From assembly GCA_034438135.1 (NCBI GenBank), contig DAOTTL010000166.1, forward strand, positions 1-64,000: 64,000 bases of DNA, given 5' to 3'. Position numbers and translations under genes: made by a program. The stretch comes from Paraktedonobacter sp034438135. Lineage in GTDB: Bacteria > Chloroflexota > Ktedonobacteria > Ktedonobacterales > Ktedonobacteraceae. The notes under the pieces are model-generated. The model was given only the letters and a program-made list of their open reading frames with translations. It searched no databases and had not been told where the DNA came from. This document shows positions 1-10,300 of this stretch, piece by piece (position 1 is the stretch's first letter; each line of letters begins with the position of its first letter).

Positions 1-2459
1 AGAGGTTTGCCGCTCAGGAAGAGTTCACCGATCACCCCAACAGGAACCGGCCTGTGCTCTCGATCAAGCAGATAGGCTTCTCCATTGGCGATGGGGCGTC
101 CAATAGGAACCTTCCGGTGTGTACTGTCCGCCTCCTCACTGATCCAGGAGAGTGTGTCGATGGTTGCTTCGGTGGGACCGTAGAGATTGCACAGGGTTGC
201 CTGCGAGCGGGCCATGAAACGAGTTTGCAGTTCCGGGGTCAGTTCCTCGCCGCCGCAAAAGACAGTGCGTAGACTTGTGCAGGACTCCCAGGCTGGTTCA
301 TCCAGCAGGAGGCGCAACAAAGAGGGCACAACCTGGATGAGTGTGATTTCATACTTTTGGATGCACTCGGTCAGATACCTGCTGTCCATGTGCCCTCCCG
401 GTCGGGCCAGGACAATTTGTGATCCAGCCAGCAGTGGCGCGAAAAATTCCCAGATCGAGGCATCGAAACCCATCGGCGTTTTTTGTAAAATTCTGTCCTG
501 CGCTGTAAAGGCAAAGGTGCTCTTCATCCATGCCATATGGTTGCAGGCGGCTGCATGCTGAATCATCACGCCCCTGGGAGTGCCAGTTGAACCAGAGGTA
601 TAGATGATATAGGCCAGGTTATCGGGCGATATCTGGACCTGTGGATTTTCCGCGCTTGCCCGCTCAATCTCTGACCACTCGCTATCCAGGTGCATGCTTC
701 GTACTCCCTCCTGAGTGGGAAGAAGTGAGCGCAATTTCTCCTGCGTCAAGACGATAGGCATATGTGCATCTTTGACGATGGCGGCCAGGCGTTCACGTGG
801 ATAGCCAGGATCAAGAGGGACATACGCGCCACCTGCTTTGAGGATCGCCAGCAGACCAATAACCAGGAGCGTAGAGCGTTCCAGACAGATGCCAACCGGT
901 ACATCGGGTCCGACTCCGCGTGCTCGCAAAGCATGTGCCAGCCGGTTAGCGCGTCGGTTCAATTCCTGGTAGGTCAGGCTTTCTTGCTCAGCGGTCAGCG
1001 CGGTGGACCCTGGGGTGAACTCTACCTGTCTTTCAAAGCCCTGCGAGAGACTCTCTGGCAATTCCGCGTACTCAACGGTCGTGGCGTTCCAGTCCACAAG
1101 TATCTGCTGACGTTCCTTTGTTGAGAGAAGTGAAAGATTGTCAACGTGTTGCAGTGGATTGGCAAGCATGCCTGCCAGCAGATTTTGGAGATGGTCGAGC
1201 ATCCTCGTTATAGATGCTCTGTCAAAGCGGCGGCTATCATAGTTGAGTTGAAACACGAGATCCGAGGACGGTGCAACGGCCAGCGTCAGCGGATAGTTGG
1301 TGCGTTCAATTGCCAGGAATGGACCTATTTCCAGGCTGCCGCTCCACTCTGCACGTGAAGTATTGACGGGATAGTTTTCAAACACGATGATGCTCTCAAA
1401 AAGTGGCGTACCGCCAGGGATACCACTCCATCCCTGCACCAGGGCCAGAGGGCTATATTCATACTGACTGAACTCTGCCTGCCGTTCCTGTAAGCGTTGA
1501 AGCCAGGGGATGAGCGATGCCGTGTGATCTATGCGCACGCGTACAGGTAGAGTGTTGATGAAAAGCCCAATCATCGCCTCCGCTCCTGCCAGCGTAGCGG
1601 GTCGGCCCGAAACGGTTGCGCCAAACACGATATCATCGTGGCCGCTGTAGCGATGCAACACTATGGCCCAGGCACCCTGTACCAGCGTATTGAGCGTCAA
1701 CTGATTGTGCCGAGCCAGCGTACGCAGGGCTACAGTCATCTCTGCTGAGAGACGCAGTTGTTGTCCATCGTAGGTCTGAGGACCTTCAACGGCAAGCTCA
1801 TCCCTGCTCTGCCCGATACTTAGAGGTGTTTGCTCTGTGAAATCCGCGAGAGCCTGACGCCAGAAGTGTTCGGCCTGCGTGAGACTCTGCGCTTGCAGCC
1901 AGGCGATGTAGTCCTTATAGGGACGACGATACTCAAGGACAGCTTCGCGCCCCTGGAGTGAGGCTTCGTAGGAAGTGAAGACCTCTCGCAATACGTGAAA
2001 GAGGGACCACCCATCAAGGAGAAGATGATGATAGCTCCAGGTGAAAGAGCAGGCGTCATCGGCTGTCTGGATCAAGGCCATGCGCATAATGGGGGCACTG
2101 GTGAGATCAAGTCCTCTGGCCCTATCGGCTTGCTGATAAGCTTTGAAGCGTTCATGCTGTTCTGTCGGCGTATATGCCCGCCAGTCGAGTTGCTGCCAGG
2201 GGAGTTCAGCTTCGCTGTAGACGACCTGAACCCCGGTTTCCAGATCTTCCCAGTAGACGGCAGTGCGTAAAATGGGGTGTCGGAGTATCACACGTTGCCA
2301 CGCTGCCTTGAAGGCAGGGATGTGTAGCACGCCTTTCAGAGTGCAATGGATCTGTTCCATGTATGCGCCTGACTCTGGCGCGTAGAGCGTATGGAACAGC
2401 ATCCCCTGCTGAAGTGGCGAGAGTTCGTAGATATCTTCAAGATTATCCCCTGGATTCAT
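1..2459 (-). CDS. NRPS, partial (DCL-type C – A, Gln-like code), P10
   Basis: This is the N-terminal 819 codons of an NRPS that continues past the left edge. A condensation domain covers about residues 5-440. It opens with DIYELSPLQQG and carries an intact HHLLLDG motif, the signature of DCL domains that accept a D-configured donor. That fits the epimerization domain at the end of the preceding gene. An adenylation domain starts near residue 460, with a YTSGSTGTP core and NLYGPTE, and is cut after GELFLSGKP. The pocket residues I read are D-A-W-Q-F-G-L-I-D (Lys517 lies outside the window), matching a signature usually given to glutamine. The start ATG overlaps the upstream stop as TGATG, so translation is probably coupled. 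Domain calls are firm; substrate is tentative. Confidence 0.93.
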   Translation of the reverse strand, partial: MNPGDNLEDIYELSPLQQGMLFHTLYAPESGAYMEQIHCTLKGVLHIPAFKAAWQRVILRHPILRTAVYWEDLETGVQVVYSEAELPWQQLDWRAYTPTEQHERFKAYQQADRARGLDLTSAPIMRMALIQTADDACSFTWSYHHLLLDGWSLFHVLREVFTSYEASLQGREAVLEYRRPYKDYIAWLQAQSLTQAEHFWRQALADFTEQTPLSIGQSRDELAVEGPQTYDGQQLRLSAEMTVALRTLARHNQLTLNTLVQGAWAIVLHRYSGHDDIVFGATVSGRPATLAGAEAMIGLFINTLPVRVRIDHTASLIPWLQRLQERQAEFSQYEYSPLALVQGWSGIPGGTPLFESIIVFENYPVNTSRAEWSGSLEIGPFLAIERTNYPLTLAVAPSSDLVFQLNYDSRRFDRASITRMLDHLQNLLAGMLANPLQHVDNLSLLSTKERQQILVDWNATTVEYAELPESLSQGFERQVEFTPGSTALTAEQESLTYQELNRRANRLAHALRARGVGPDVPVGICLERSTLLVIGLLAILKAGGAYVPLDPGYPRERLAAIVKDAHMPIVLTQEKLRSLLPTQEGVRSMHLDSEWSEIERASAENPQVQISPDNLAYIIYTSGSTGTPRGVMIQHAAACNHMAWMKSTFAFTAQDRILQKTPMGFDASIWEFFAPLLAGSQIVLARPGGHMDSRYLTECIQKYEITLIQVVPSLLRLLLDEPAWESCTSLRTVFCGGEELTPELQTRFMARSQATLCNLYGPTEATIDTLSWISEEADSTHRKVPIGRPIANGEAYLLDREHRPVPVGVIGELFLSGKP

Positions 2460-5400
2460 CAAACTTGCCTCCTGTTCTTCTGCCCCATTTTTGAGATGAT
2501 CTTATCGAGTGAACTCTGGCTAAGCCTGGCCTGTGGAAAATCGGAGGGCGTATAGCCACCAGCTTCTGGTGAGGTGCAATGTGCAATCAGGGTGCTCAAT
2601 GCTGCCAGGAAGTCTTGTGCCAGACGTTCAATGGTTGCGGAATGATGGAGTGCCTCGCTATACGTCCATTCGACTCGTAACTGCTCGTTGACTACCAGAC
2701 AGTTGATATCCAGCAGATAGCTGCGCCTGGCTTGCTGGCTGACGGCCAAGCCAGTTGATTCCGTCGCAGCCTGGAAAAGGGTTGCCGCACTGGCGACATT
2801 TTCAAACTGACCCAGATAGTTGAAGCTAATCTCTGGCTGTGGTTGCCCACCCAGACTTTCCCTCAGGGTAGAATCCTCGCTGAGATATCGCAGAACACCA
2901 TAGCCGATGCCCCGGTTTGGAATGGCTCGCAACTGCTCTTTGATCGCTTTAAGCGCTGCTCCAGGATCTACAATTCCTTCCAGTTCCAGCAGAACAGGCG
3001 CGAGCGTGGTGAACCAGCCTATGGTGCGCGAGAGGTTTTCCTGGGTGACAACTTCTTCGCGTCCATGAGCCTCTATATCAAAGAGCATCCGAGATGAGCC
3101 TGTCCAACGTGTATATGCCTGAACCAACGCCGTTAACAGTAAGTCGTTGATGTTTGTATGATAGGTTGCCGGTGTCTCCTGTAAGAGCGAGCGCGTTTTG
3201 ATTGTATCAAGTGTACATATGATGGTGTGTGCTGAATGCTGCGTATTCTTACCACCAGTCAGATCAAGGGGTAAACGATCGACATCTTTACGTGCCTGAG
3301 CCAGCCAGTGGGGAAGCTCTTGCTGAAGCGTGGACGAGTGTGCATATGTATGAAGATGTGTGGCCCACTGACGAAACGAAGTCGTTTTGCGTGGCAAGGA
3401 GAGTGTTTCCCCGCGTTCCAATTGTTGATAGGCTGTTTGCAGGTCTGCCAGCAGGACACGCCACGAAACGGCATCGATGAGCAGATGATGGATGATCAGT
3501 AGCAGGCGAGCGGTACGTTGCGGACCCGTGTCAAAGAAAATCACGCGTAGCAGCGGTCCCTCGCTCAAGTTGAGGCTTCCCTGATAGGTAGCGGCACTGG
3601 TTTCGATGCTCAGGCGTTGTTCCTCTGGCGTGAGATGTGAGAGATCATGGTAAGCCAGTGTTTCCAGCGTTTCTGATCCTCTGATCTCCTGTTGCCAGCC
3701 TGTTGTACTGAGTACAAAGCGTGTGCGCAGGATGTCGTGATGCCTTTGCACTGCCAGTACAGCCTGCTCCAGGGCGGTTCGCTTGAGCGAAGGATCGAGT
3801 GCGAGGATGACCGCCTGGTTAAAGTGCTGTGGATCGGTGAAGTTCTGTTCAAAGAACCAGTGTTGAATTGGCGTCAGTTCCACCAGACCAACAATGTCTG
3901 TCTGCTCACTTTCTGAGAGAGCAGAGGTGGGCGTCCTCTCAACGACTGCGGCCAGGTCAGCAATGGTCTGATGCTGGAAGACCTGCCTGGGTGTCAGGTG
4001 CAGTCCGACCTGGTAGGCGCGAGAGATAATCTGAATGCTGAGAATGGAGTCGCCTCCCAGTGCGAAGAAATTGTCTCTCAGTCCGACACGCTCTTTTCTG
4101 AGAACTTCTGCCCAGATACGCGCTAACGTTTTTTCAGCAGGAGTGCGTGGCTCGTCGTCAACTCCTCCCGACGTGTTTGCGTTGTAGGTTGGCCTGGGGA
4201 GGGCGCGATGATTGATCTTGCCATTTGACGTGAGCGGAAGTGTTGGCAGGGCGACAAAGGCAGAAGGGACCATATAGCCGGGCAGGCTCTGTTGCAGAAA
4301 CTGGCGCAGGCTTTCGCTATTCAGTGTGTGATCTGGTTGAAGTACCACATAGGCGACCAGCACTTTATCGCCAGATGGTTCCTCATAGACCCAGGCTATA
4401 GCTTCTCGTAGAGCTGGATGCTGACTGAGCGCTACTTCAATCTCTCCCAACTCGATGCGATAACCGCGTACCTTTACCTGGTAGTCCAGTCGTCCAAGAA
4501 ACTCAATGGAGCCATCTTCTCGATAGCGAGCGCGATCTCCCGTTTTGTAGAGACGTTCACCAGCTTGAGAAGCGAACGGATCAGGAATAAAGGTCTGCGC
4601 CGTGAGCTGAGGAGCAAGCAGGTAGCCGCGTCCAACGCCCACGCCGCCAACGTAAAGTTCGCCTGGTATACCAACCGGCAATGGTTGCAGTGTGCGATCA
4701 AGAATATAGATCTGCATATTGTTGATCGGGCGACCAATGGGTGTATGTAACGTGTTCGCTGGCAGCGGTTGCGTAAGCGGGAAGTGCGTCACATCGTCGG
4801 AACACTCGGTGGGTCCGTAGGCGTTTAGCAGGGGAATATGTGGATACATGTGTAGCCAGCGCTCACAAAGTTCTGGTGGTAGTGCTTCCCCGGTCGGAAC
4901 GAGCCAGCGCAGACTTGTGAGGGCACGCTTAGAGGTAGTTCCTATTTCTGCTGTTTCAAGCATGACACGCAGGAAGGAAGGGACCGTTTCAAGGATAGTC
5001 ACGCGATCGCGCTGGATATGCGGCAGGAGTTGTAACGGATCGTGGGCAATGGTCTCGGCGTAGATGGTCACAGAGCCTCCGATGAGCAGAGCCGCCAGAA
5101 ATTGCCAGACGGAAATGTCAAAGCATTGGGACGCGGTTTGCGCGACAATATCTGCGCTGGTGAGATCGAGGTCATTGATCTTGGCATACAGATGATTGAT
5201 CATGCCCTGCTGCTCGACCATCGCCCCTTTCGGGGTACCCGTTGTGCCCGACGTGTAGATCACATAGGCGAGCTGTGCTGGTTCAAGCCATTCAGAGGGA
5301 GCTATCAGTCCTGTAGTGCTCCGCGCTTGCAGGCAGTCCTCCAGGCTTAGGATGCGAGGTTGGTCTTGCCATGTTCCCTCGTCGTTGAGGGCCGTTTCGA

Positions 5401-7243
5401 TGATCTCAGAGAACTGATCTGCGCGTAATACCAGCGGACTACGGCTCAATTGTAAGATCTGGCGCAGACGTGTGGGAGGATGTCTGGGATCAAGGGGAAG
5501 GTAGGCCCCACCGGCTTTGAAGACCGCCAGTATCGCCAGCAATAGATTGATCCCGCGTTCGTCCAGGAGTGCAACAAGCGTCTCCGGTCCAACTCCCAGT
5601 TCTCGTAGTCGCCGGGCAAGCTGATCGGCTTGCTGGTTCAATTCTCGATATGTCAGGCGTTGTTCCTCACAAACAACCGCGAGTGCTTCAGGTGAACGTG
5701 CCACCTGCGCCTCGAACAGTTGTTGGAAGCTTTGTTCGCGTGGGTAGGACCGTTGACTGGCATTCCAGGTTACAAGGATCTGCTCGCGCTCAAGACGATC
5801 GAGCAATGAGAGGGTCTCAATCCTGTCATCAAAGCTGGTCGTCATGGCGAGAAGTAGTCGTTGCAGATGACTGGCTATGGACGCAATGCTTGACGCCTCA
5901 AAGAGATCGGTCGCATATTCCAGCACACCACGTAACCCCTGCTCGGTTTCCGCCAGTGAGAGGAGTAGATCGAATTTGGCCGTTCGGGTATCGATGTCCA
6001 GTTGTTGTAAACGGAGACCAGGCAATTCCAGCAGCGTGGAAGACGCATTCTGCAAAACAAACATTACCTGGAAGAGTGGCGCATGACTGAGATTGCGCTC
6101 TGGAGCCAGTTCATCGACCAGTTTTTCAAAGGGCAGATCCTGGTGAGCGTAAGCACGCAAGCACGCCTCGCGTACACGAGCCACTACCTGACGAAAACTG
6201 GGGTTATGCGCGAGGTCCGTACGGATGATCAACGTATTGACGAAGCATCCGAAGACTCCTTCGAGTTCAGTCTGACGGCGGTTAGCGATGGGCGTGCCGA
6301 TAAGAATATCATCCTGTCCGCTATAGCGGCTGAGTAGCGCGGCGAAGGCGCTTAACAGGGTCATGAAGAGCGTCGATCCTTCACGCTGGCTCAGGGCGGT
6401 CAGTTTTTGGAGCAGGGCTGGTGGAACCTGGAAGGTATAGTGACCACCCCGGTACGTCTGGGTTGCGGGACGCGAGTGATCGGTGGGCAGTTCTAGCATG
6501 GCGGGTGCGCCAGTCAGTTGCTCACGCCAGTAAGCAAGTTGTTGTGCCAGTACCTCACCTTGTAGCCACGAGCGTTGCCAGAGCGCAAAGTCGGCGTACT
6601 GCAATGGCGGTTCAGGCAGTTGAGGAAGCTGATGTGCGACAAAGGCAGCGTACAGTGTGGAAAGTTCGCGTATGAGTATGCCAAGGGACCAGCCATCGGA
6701 GACAATATGATGGATATTGAGCAGCAGCACATGTTCGTCATCAGCTATTTGGAGTAGCTGGACCCGCAGGAGTGGTCCTTGCGCGAGGTTGAATGGTGCG
6801 GTGCCATCTTCCTGAGCCATGCTCCAGACCTCTGGCTCTCGCTGTGTGAATGGGAGGGAACGCAAATCTTTGAGTGGAAGGGGCAGCGTCAATTGAGGAG
6901 CAATTACCTGTACTGGCTGTCCATCAACGATCGCAAAGGTTGTGCGCAGAATTTCGTGTCGCTGGACAATCTCGTTTATGCTCCGCTCAAGAGCCGCTTT
7001 GTCCAGCGTGCCGGTGAGTCTGATAGCGGCAGGCATATTGTACGTTGACATGCCAGGTTCTAACTGATCAAGGAACCAGAGCCGCTGTTGCGCGAAGGAG
7101 AGCGGCAGCGGACCATGCCCCTGACGACGTGGAATTGTCTGGGTCTGAGCAGGAAGGGTAATACCTTTCTGCTTGAGCCGAGCTTTTAACTGCTCAAGTT
7201 GTCTGGCTGAGAGTGCCACTGATCGGGAGGTAGAATCGCTCAT
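2459..7243 (-). CDS. NRPS module C-A-T-E, P9
   Basis: This 1594-aa protein is a complete single module. An N-terminal helix (VALSARQLEQLKARLKQK) may be a docking element. The LCL-type C domain spans about residues 45-470 (HHIVSDG at 178-184) and the A domain about 490-1000. The carrier domain has GGDSI with phosphopantetheine Ser1066, the form typical upstream of epimerases. The E domain (about 1120-1570) has HHLLIDAVSW near 1252 and FNYLGQF near 1474, so this residue should be released in D configuration. I read the A pocket as D-I-W-E-V-T-A-D-D-K; the double Asp resembles codes reported for diaminobutyrate-type substrates, but I cannot verify this. The ATG has only a weak ribosome-binding site and lies 90 bp after the previous stop. 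Confidence 0.95.
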   Translation of the reverse strand: MSDSTSRSVALSARQLEQLKARLKQKGITLPAQTQTIPRRQGHGPLPLSFAQQRLWFLDQLEPGMSTYNMPAAIRLTGTLDKAALERSINEIVQRHEILRTTFAIVDGQPVQVIAPQLTLPLPLKDLRSLPFTQREPEVWSMAQEDGTAPFNLAQGPLLRVQLLQIADDEHVLLLNIHHIVSDGWSLGILIRELSTLYAAFVAHQLPQLPEPPLQYADFALWQRSWLQGEVLAQQLAYWREQLTGAPAMLELPTDHSRPATQTYRGGHYTFQVPPALLQKLTALSQREGSTLFMTLLSAFAALLSRYSGQDDILIGTPIANRRQTELEGVFGCFVNTLIIRTDLAHNPSFRQVVARVREACLRAYAHQDLPFEKLVDELAPERNLSHAPLFQVMFVLQNASSTLLELPGLRLQQLDIDTRTAKFDLLLSLAETEQGLRGVLEYATDLFEASSIASIASHLQRLLLAMTTSFDDRIETLSLLDRLEREQILVTWNASQRSYPREQSFQQLFEAQVARSPEALAVVCEEQRLTYRELNQQADQLARRLRELGVGPETLVALLDERGINLLLAILAVFKAGGAYLPLDPRHPPTRLRQILQLSRSPLVLRADQFSEIIETALNDEGTWQDQPRILSLEDCLQARSTTGLIAPSEWLEPAQLAYVIYTSGTTGTPKGAMVEQQGMINHLYAKINDLDLTSADIVAQTASQCFDISVWQFLAALLIGGSVTIYAETIAHDPLQLLPHIQRDRVTILETVPSFLRVMLETAEIGTTSKRALTSLRWLVPTGEALPPELCERWLHMYPHIPLLNAYGPTECSDDVTHFPLTQPLPANTLHTPIGRPINNMQIYILDRTLQPLPVGIPGELYVGGVGVGRGYLLAPQLTAQTFIPDPFASQAGERLYKTGDRARYREDGSIEFLGRLDYQVKVRGYRIELGEIEVALSQHPALREAIAWVYEEPSGDKVLVAYVVLQPDHTLNSESLRQFLQQSLPGYMVPSAFVALPTLPLTSNGKINHRALPRPTYNANTSGGVDDEPRTPAEKTLARIWAEVLRKERVGLRDNFFALGGDSILSIQIISRAYQVGLHLTPRQVFQHQTIADLAAVVERTPTSALSESEQTDIVGLVELTPIQHWFFEQNFTDPQHFNQAVILALDPSLKRTALEQAVLAVQRHHDILRTRFVLSTTGWQQEIRGSETLETLAYHDLSHLTPEEQRLSIETSAATYQGSLNLSEGPLLRVIFFDTGPQRTARLLLIIHHLLIDAVSWRVLLADLQTAYQQLERGETLSLPRKTTSFRQWATHLHTYAHSSTLQQELPHWLAQARKDVDRLPLDLTGGKNTQHSAHTIICTLDTIKTRSLLQETPATYHTNINDLLLTALVQAYTRWTGSSRMLFDIEAHGREEVVTQENLSRTIGWFTTLAPVLLELEGIVDPGAALKAIKEQLRAIPNRGIGYGVLRYLSEDSTLRESLGGQPQPEISFNYLGQFENVASAATLFQAATESTGLAVSQQARRSYLLDINCLVVNEQLRVEWTYSEALHHSATIERLAQDFLAALSTLIAHCTSPEAGGYTPSDFPQARLSQSSLDKIISKMGQKNRRQV

Positions 7244-7333
7244 AATCGCTGACTCACTTTATAATCAGCCGCGCCGGTCAGGCTTTCCGTTTCGACCTCT
7301 AGCAAGAGCTTCCCTTTCGTATGCATATTCTAC

Positions 7334-10300
7334 TTATACCTCTGCTTCCTGCTCACCGACGAGTATCAATTCCTGTAATGTACGGGCAATCTCTTCGACA
7401 ATCTCACGGTCACCCCAGAGTTGGGTGAGTTCGTCTAGTTGACCCTCGATGGTTGGTCTTTCAAAGAGCTGTCTTAAGGGAAACTCTACCTGGAACGCAT
7501 CGCGTACACGTGCTACGATCTGCGTGGCCAGGAGTGAATGTCCACCAAGCGCAAAGAAATCATCATCAGTTCCCACCTGCTTTACCTTGAGAATATCAGC
7601 CCAGATAGCGGCGAGGAGCATTTCGGCAGGGGTGTGCGGAGCCACAAATGCCGCGTCCAACCCTGGCCTGAGCTGCGTTGGTGCGGGCAAGGCGTTTCGA
7701 TCTACCTTGCCATTCGGCGTCAGTGGCAGGGTTGTGAGCAGTTCAAACGCGGATGGTATCATATAGTCAGGCATCTGCGCCTGTAGATGACGGCGTAACT
7801 CGGTGCTGGTCAGCGCCTGATGACTCTCTTCAGAGTGTTCGTGGTCAGGCACAATGTAAGCAACGAGGCGTTTATCGCCAGGAAGATCTTCGCGGGCCAG
7901 TACGACGGTTTCACGTACCTGGGGGAGACTTCCCAGGACAGACTCGATCTCTTCCAATTCAATCCGATAGCCGCGCAACTTCACCTGGTGATCGCGACGT
8001 CCGAGATATTCGATGGCTCCATCCAGGAGGAGACGCGCCAGGTCGCCAGTTTTGTAGAGGCGTTCTCCAGGCACAGTTGAGAAGGGATCGGGAATGAAGG
8101 CGGCGGCAGTTAACTCTGGCCGATCGAAATAGCCACGAGCCAGGGATATCCCTCCAATGTACAATTCTCCGATGACTCCGATCGGTTGCGGATACAGATG
8201 CGCGTCAAGAATATAGGTCTGTGTATTGGCGATTGGGTGACCAATCGAGGGATGTGACGGCCAGTTCTTGCTGGGCGGCGTCAGTGGCAGGGCTGTGACC
8301 ACGTGTGTCTCTGAGGGACCATAGTGATTATTCAGAGTGCACTGTTCCCCTGGATGCTGAAACCAGTTTTTGACAGGCATGGTGAGGTGCATTTGTTCCC
8401 CGGTCGTCGTGATCTCGCGGAAGTGCGAACGTGGATATGGGTGTGAAAGATACTCCTCAGCCAGTTGTTGCAGGACAACAACCGGGAGGATCATTTTCTC
8501 AAGCTCCATCTCGATCAGTAAGTGCGCCAGGCCAGCGATATCCCGACGTAGCTCCTCGGAGAGCAGGATCAGCGTGCCACCTGAACCCCAGGCCGCGAAC
8601 ATCTCATGGATGCTGGCGTCAAAGCTCAGTGAGGCAAACTGGAGGGTTCTACAACCTCCCAGATGCGCGGTATAGTGCCAGCACAGCAGATTGCTCAGGA
8701 TCTTGTGGGTCAGGCAGATCCCTTTGGGTCTGCCTGTTGATCCCGATGTGTAGATGATATAGATCAGATTATCCGGCTGTACGGGACTTGCCGGATTCTT
8801 GCTGTTTTGACTCTGCTCATTCTGCGTTTCCTGAGAGTCCAGACAAACAACGTGCGCGTGGTGGACGGGCAGACGTGTGGATAGACGCTGCCAGGTCACG
8901 ATCACAGGTGCATGTGTATCTTCCAGCATCATCGCGATGCGCTGCTGAGGATAGCCTGGATCAAGCGGAACATAGGCCCCACCGGCTTTGAGGACTGCCA
9001 GCAGCGCCATCGCCATATCTAATGAGCGTTCCAGATAGAGTCCAACCAGCACATCAGGTCCTACCCCCAACGCCTGAAGGCGATGCGCCAGATTATTTGC
9101 CAGTCGGTTCAGTTCGCGGTAGGTTAGCTGCTCATCGCCATAGACGAGTGCGATAGTATCAGGTGTGCGCTCTACCTGACGTTCAAACAGGTGCTGGATG
9201 CAGGTGTTGTCAGCGTACTCGATCTGAGTTGCATTCCAGGTGACCAGCGTGAGTTGCTCTTCTGCGCTTCCCAAAAGTGGTAGCCTGCTCAATTTCTGTG
9301 TGGGATCAGAGATCACTCCTGTCAGGAGTTGCTGAAGGTGTTCAACCATGCGTTGGATTGTGCTCTCGTCAAAAATGGCGTTATTGTACTCAAACACCCC
9401 ACGAAACCCCTGTGTGCTTTCCTGTACAAAAAGCGTTAGATCAAATTTAGAGGTTCCATTATCAACATCGAACTGTTGCAGCTTCAGGCCAGGCAGGCTT
9501 AAGATTGCATCGTTGGCGTTCTGAAGTACAAAGAGTACCTGAAAGAGTGGCGCATGACTCAGGCTGCGCTCCGGGGCCAGTTCTTCGACCAGTTTCTCGA
9601 AGGGGAGATCCTGATGGGCGTATGCCTGCAAGCAGAGTGTACGCACACGTTTCAGGAGTTGCTGGAAACTGGGATCGCCCGCGAGATCTGTGCGTAACGC
9701 CAGGGTATTGGCGAAGAAGCCAATCAATCCTTCAAGCTCAGTCGAGCGGCGGTTGGCGATGGGTGTGCCAATGACGATATCGCTTTGTCCACTATAGCGC
9801 AGTAATAACGTGGCGAAGGCCGCCAGCAGGGTCATAAAGAGCGTCACTCCTTCGCGCTGGCTCAGGATAAGGATGTTTTGAGCAAGCTCTGGGGATAGCT
9901 GGAAGGTCAGACGAGCGCCTTGATAGGTCTGGACCGCTGGCCTTGGATGATCCATGGGCAGTTCTAATACCCTGGCAGCCCCGGCCAGGTGTTCGCGCCA
10001 GTACTGAAGCTGATGTTCCAGGTTTTGTCCTTGCAGCCACGTCCGCTGCCAGAGGGCAAAATCGGCATACTGGACAGGCAAAGTTGGGAGCGAGGCGTGC
10101 TGTCCATCAGCAATGGCGGTATACAGTGTGGAGAGTTCGCGTACCAGCACTCCCAGGGACCAGCCATCGGAGATAATATGATGGATGTTGAGCAGCAACA
10201 CATGTTCTGTAGAGGTCAGGCGGAGAAGCGTTGTACGTAGTAAGGGACCGTGCAGCAGGTCGAAGGGCTGCACCCCCTCTGCAAATGTCATTCGCTGTAC

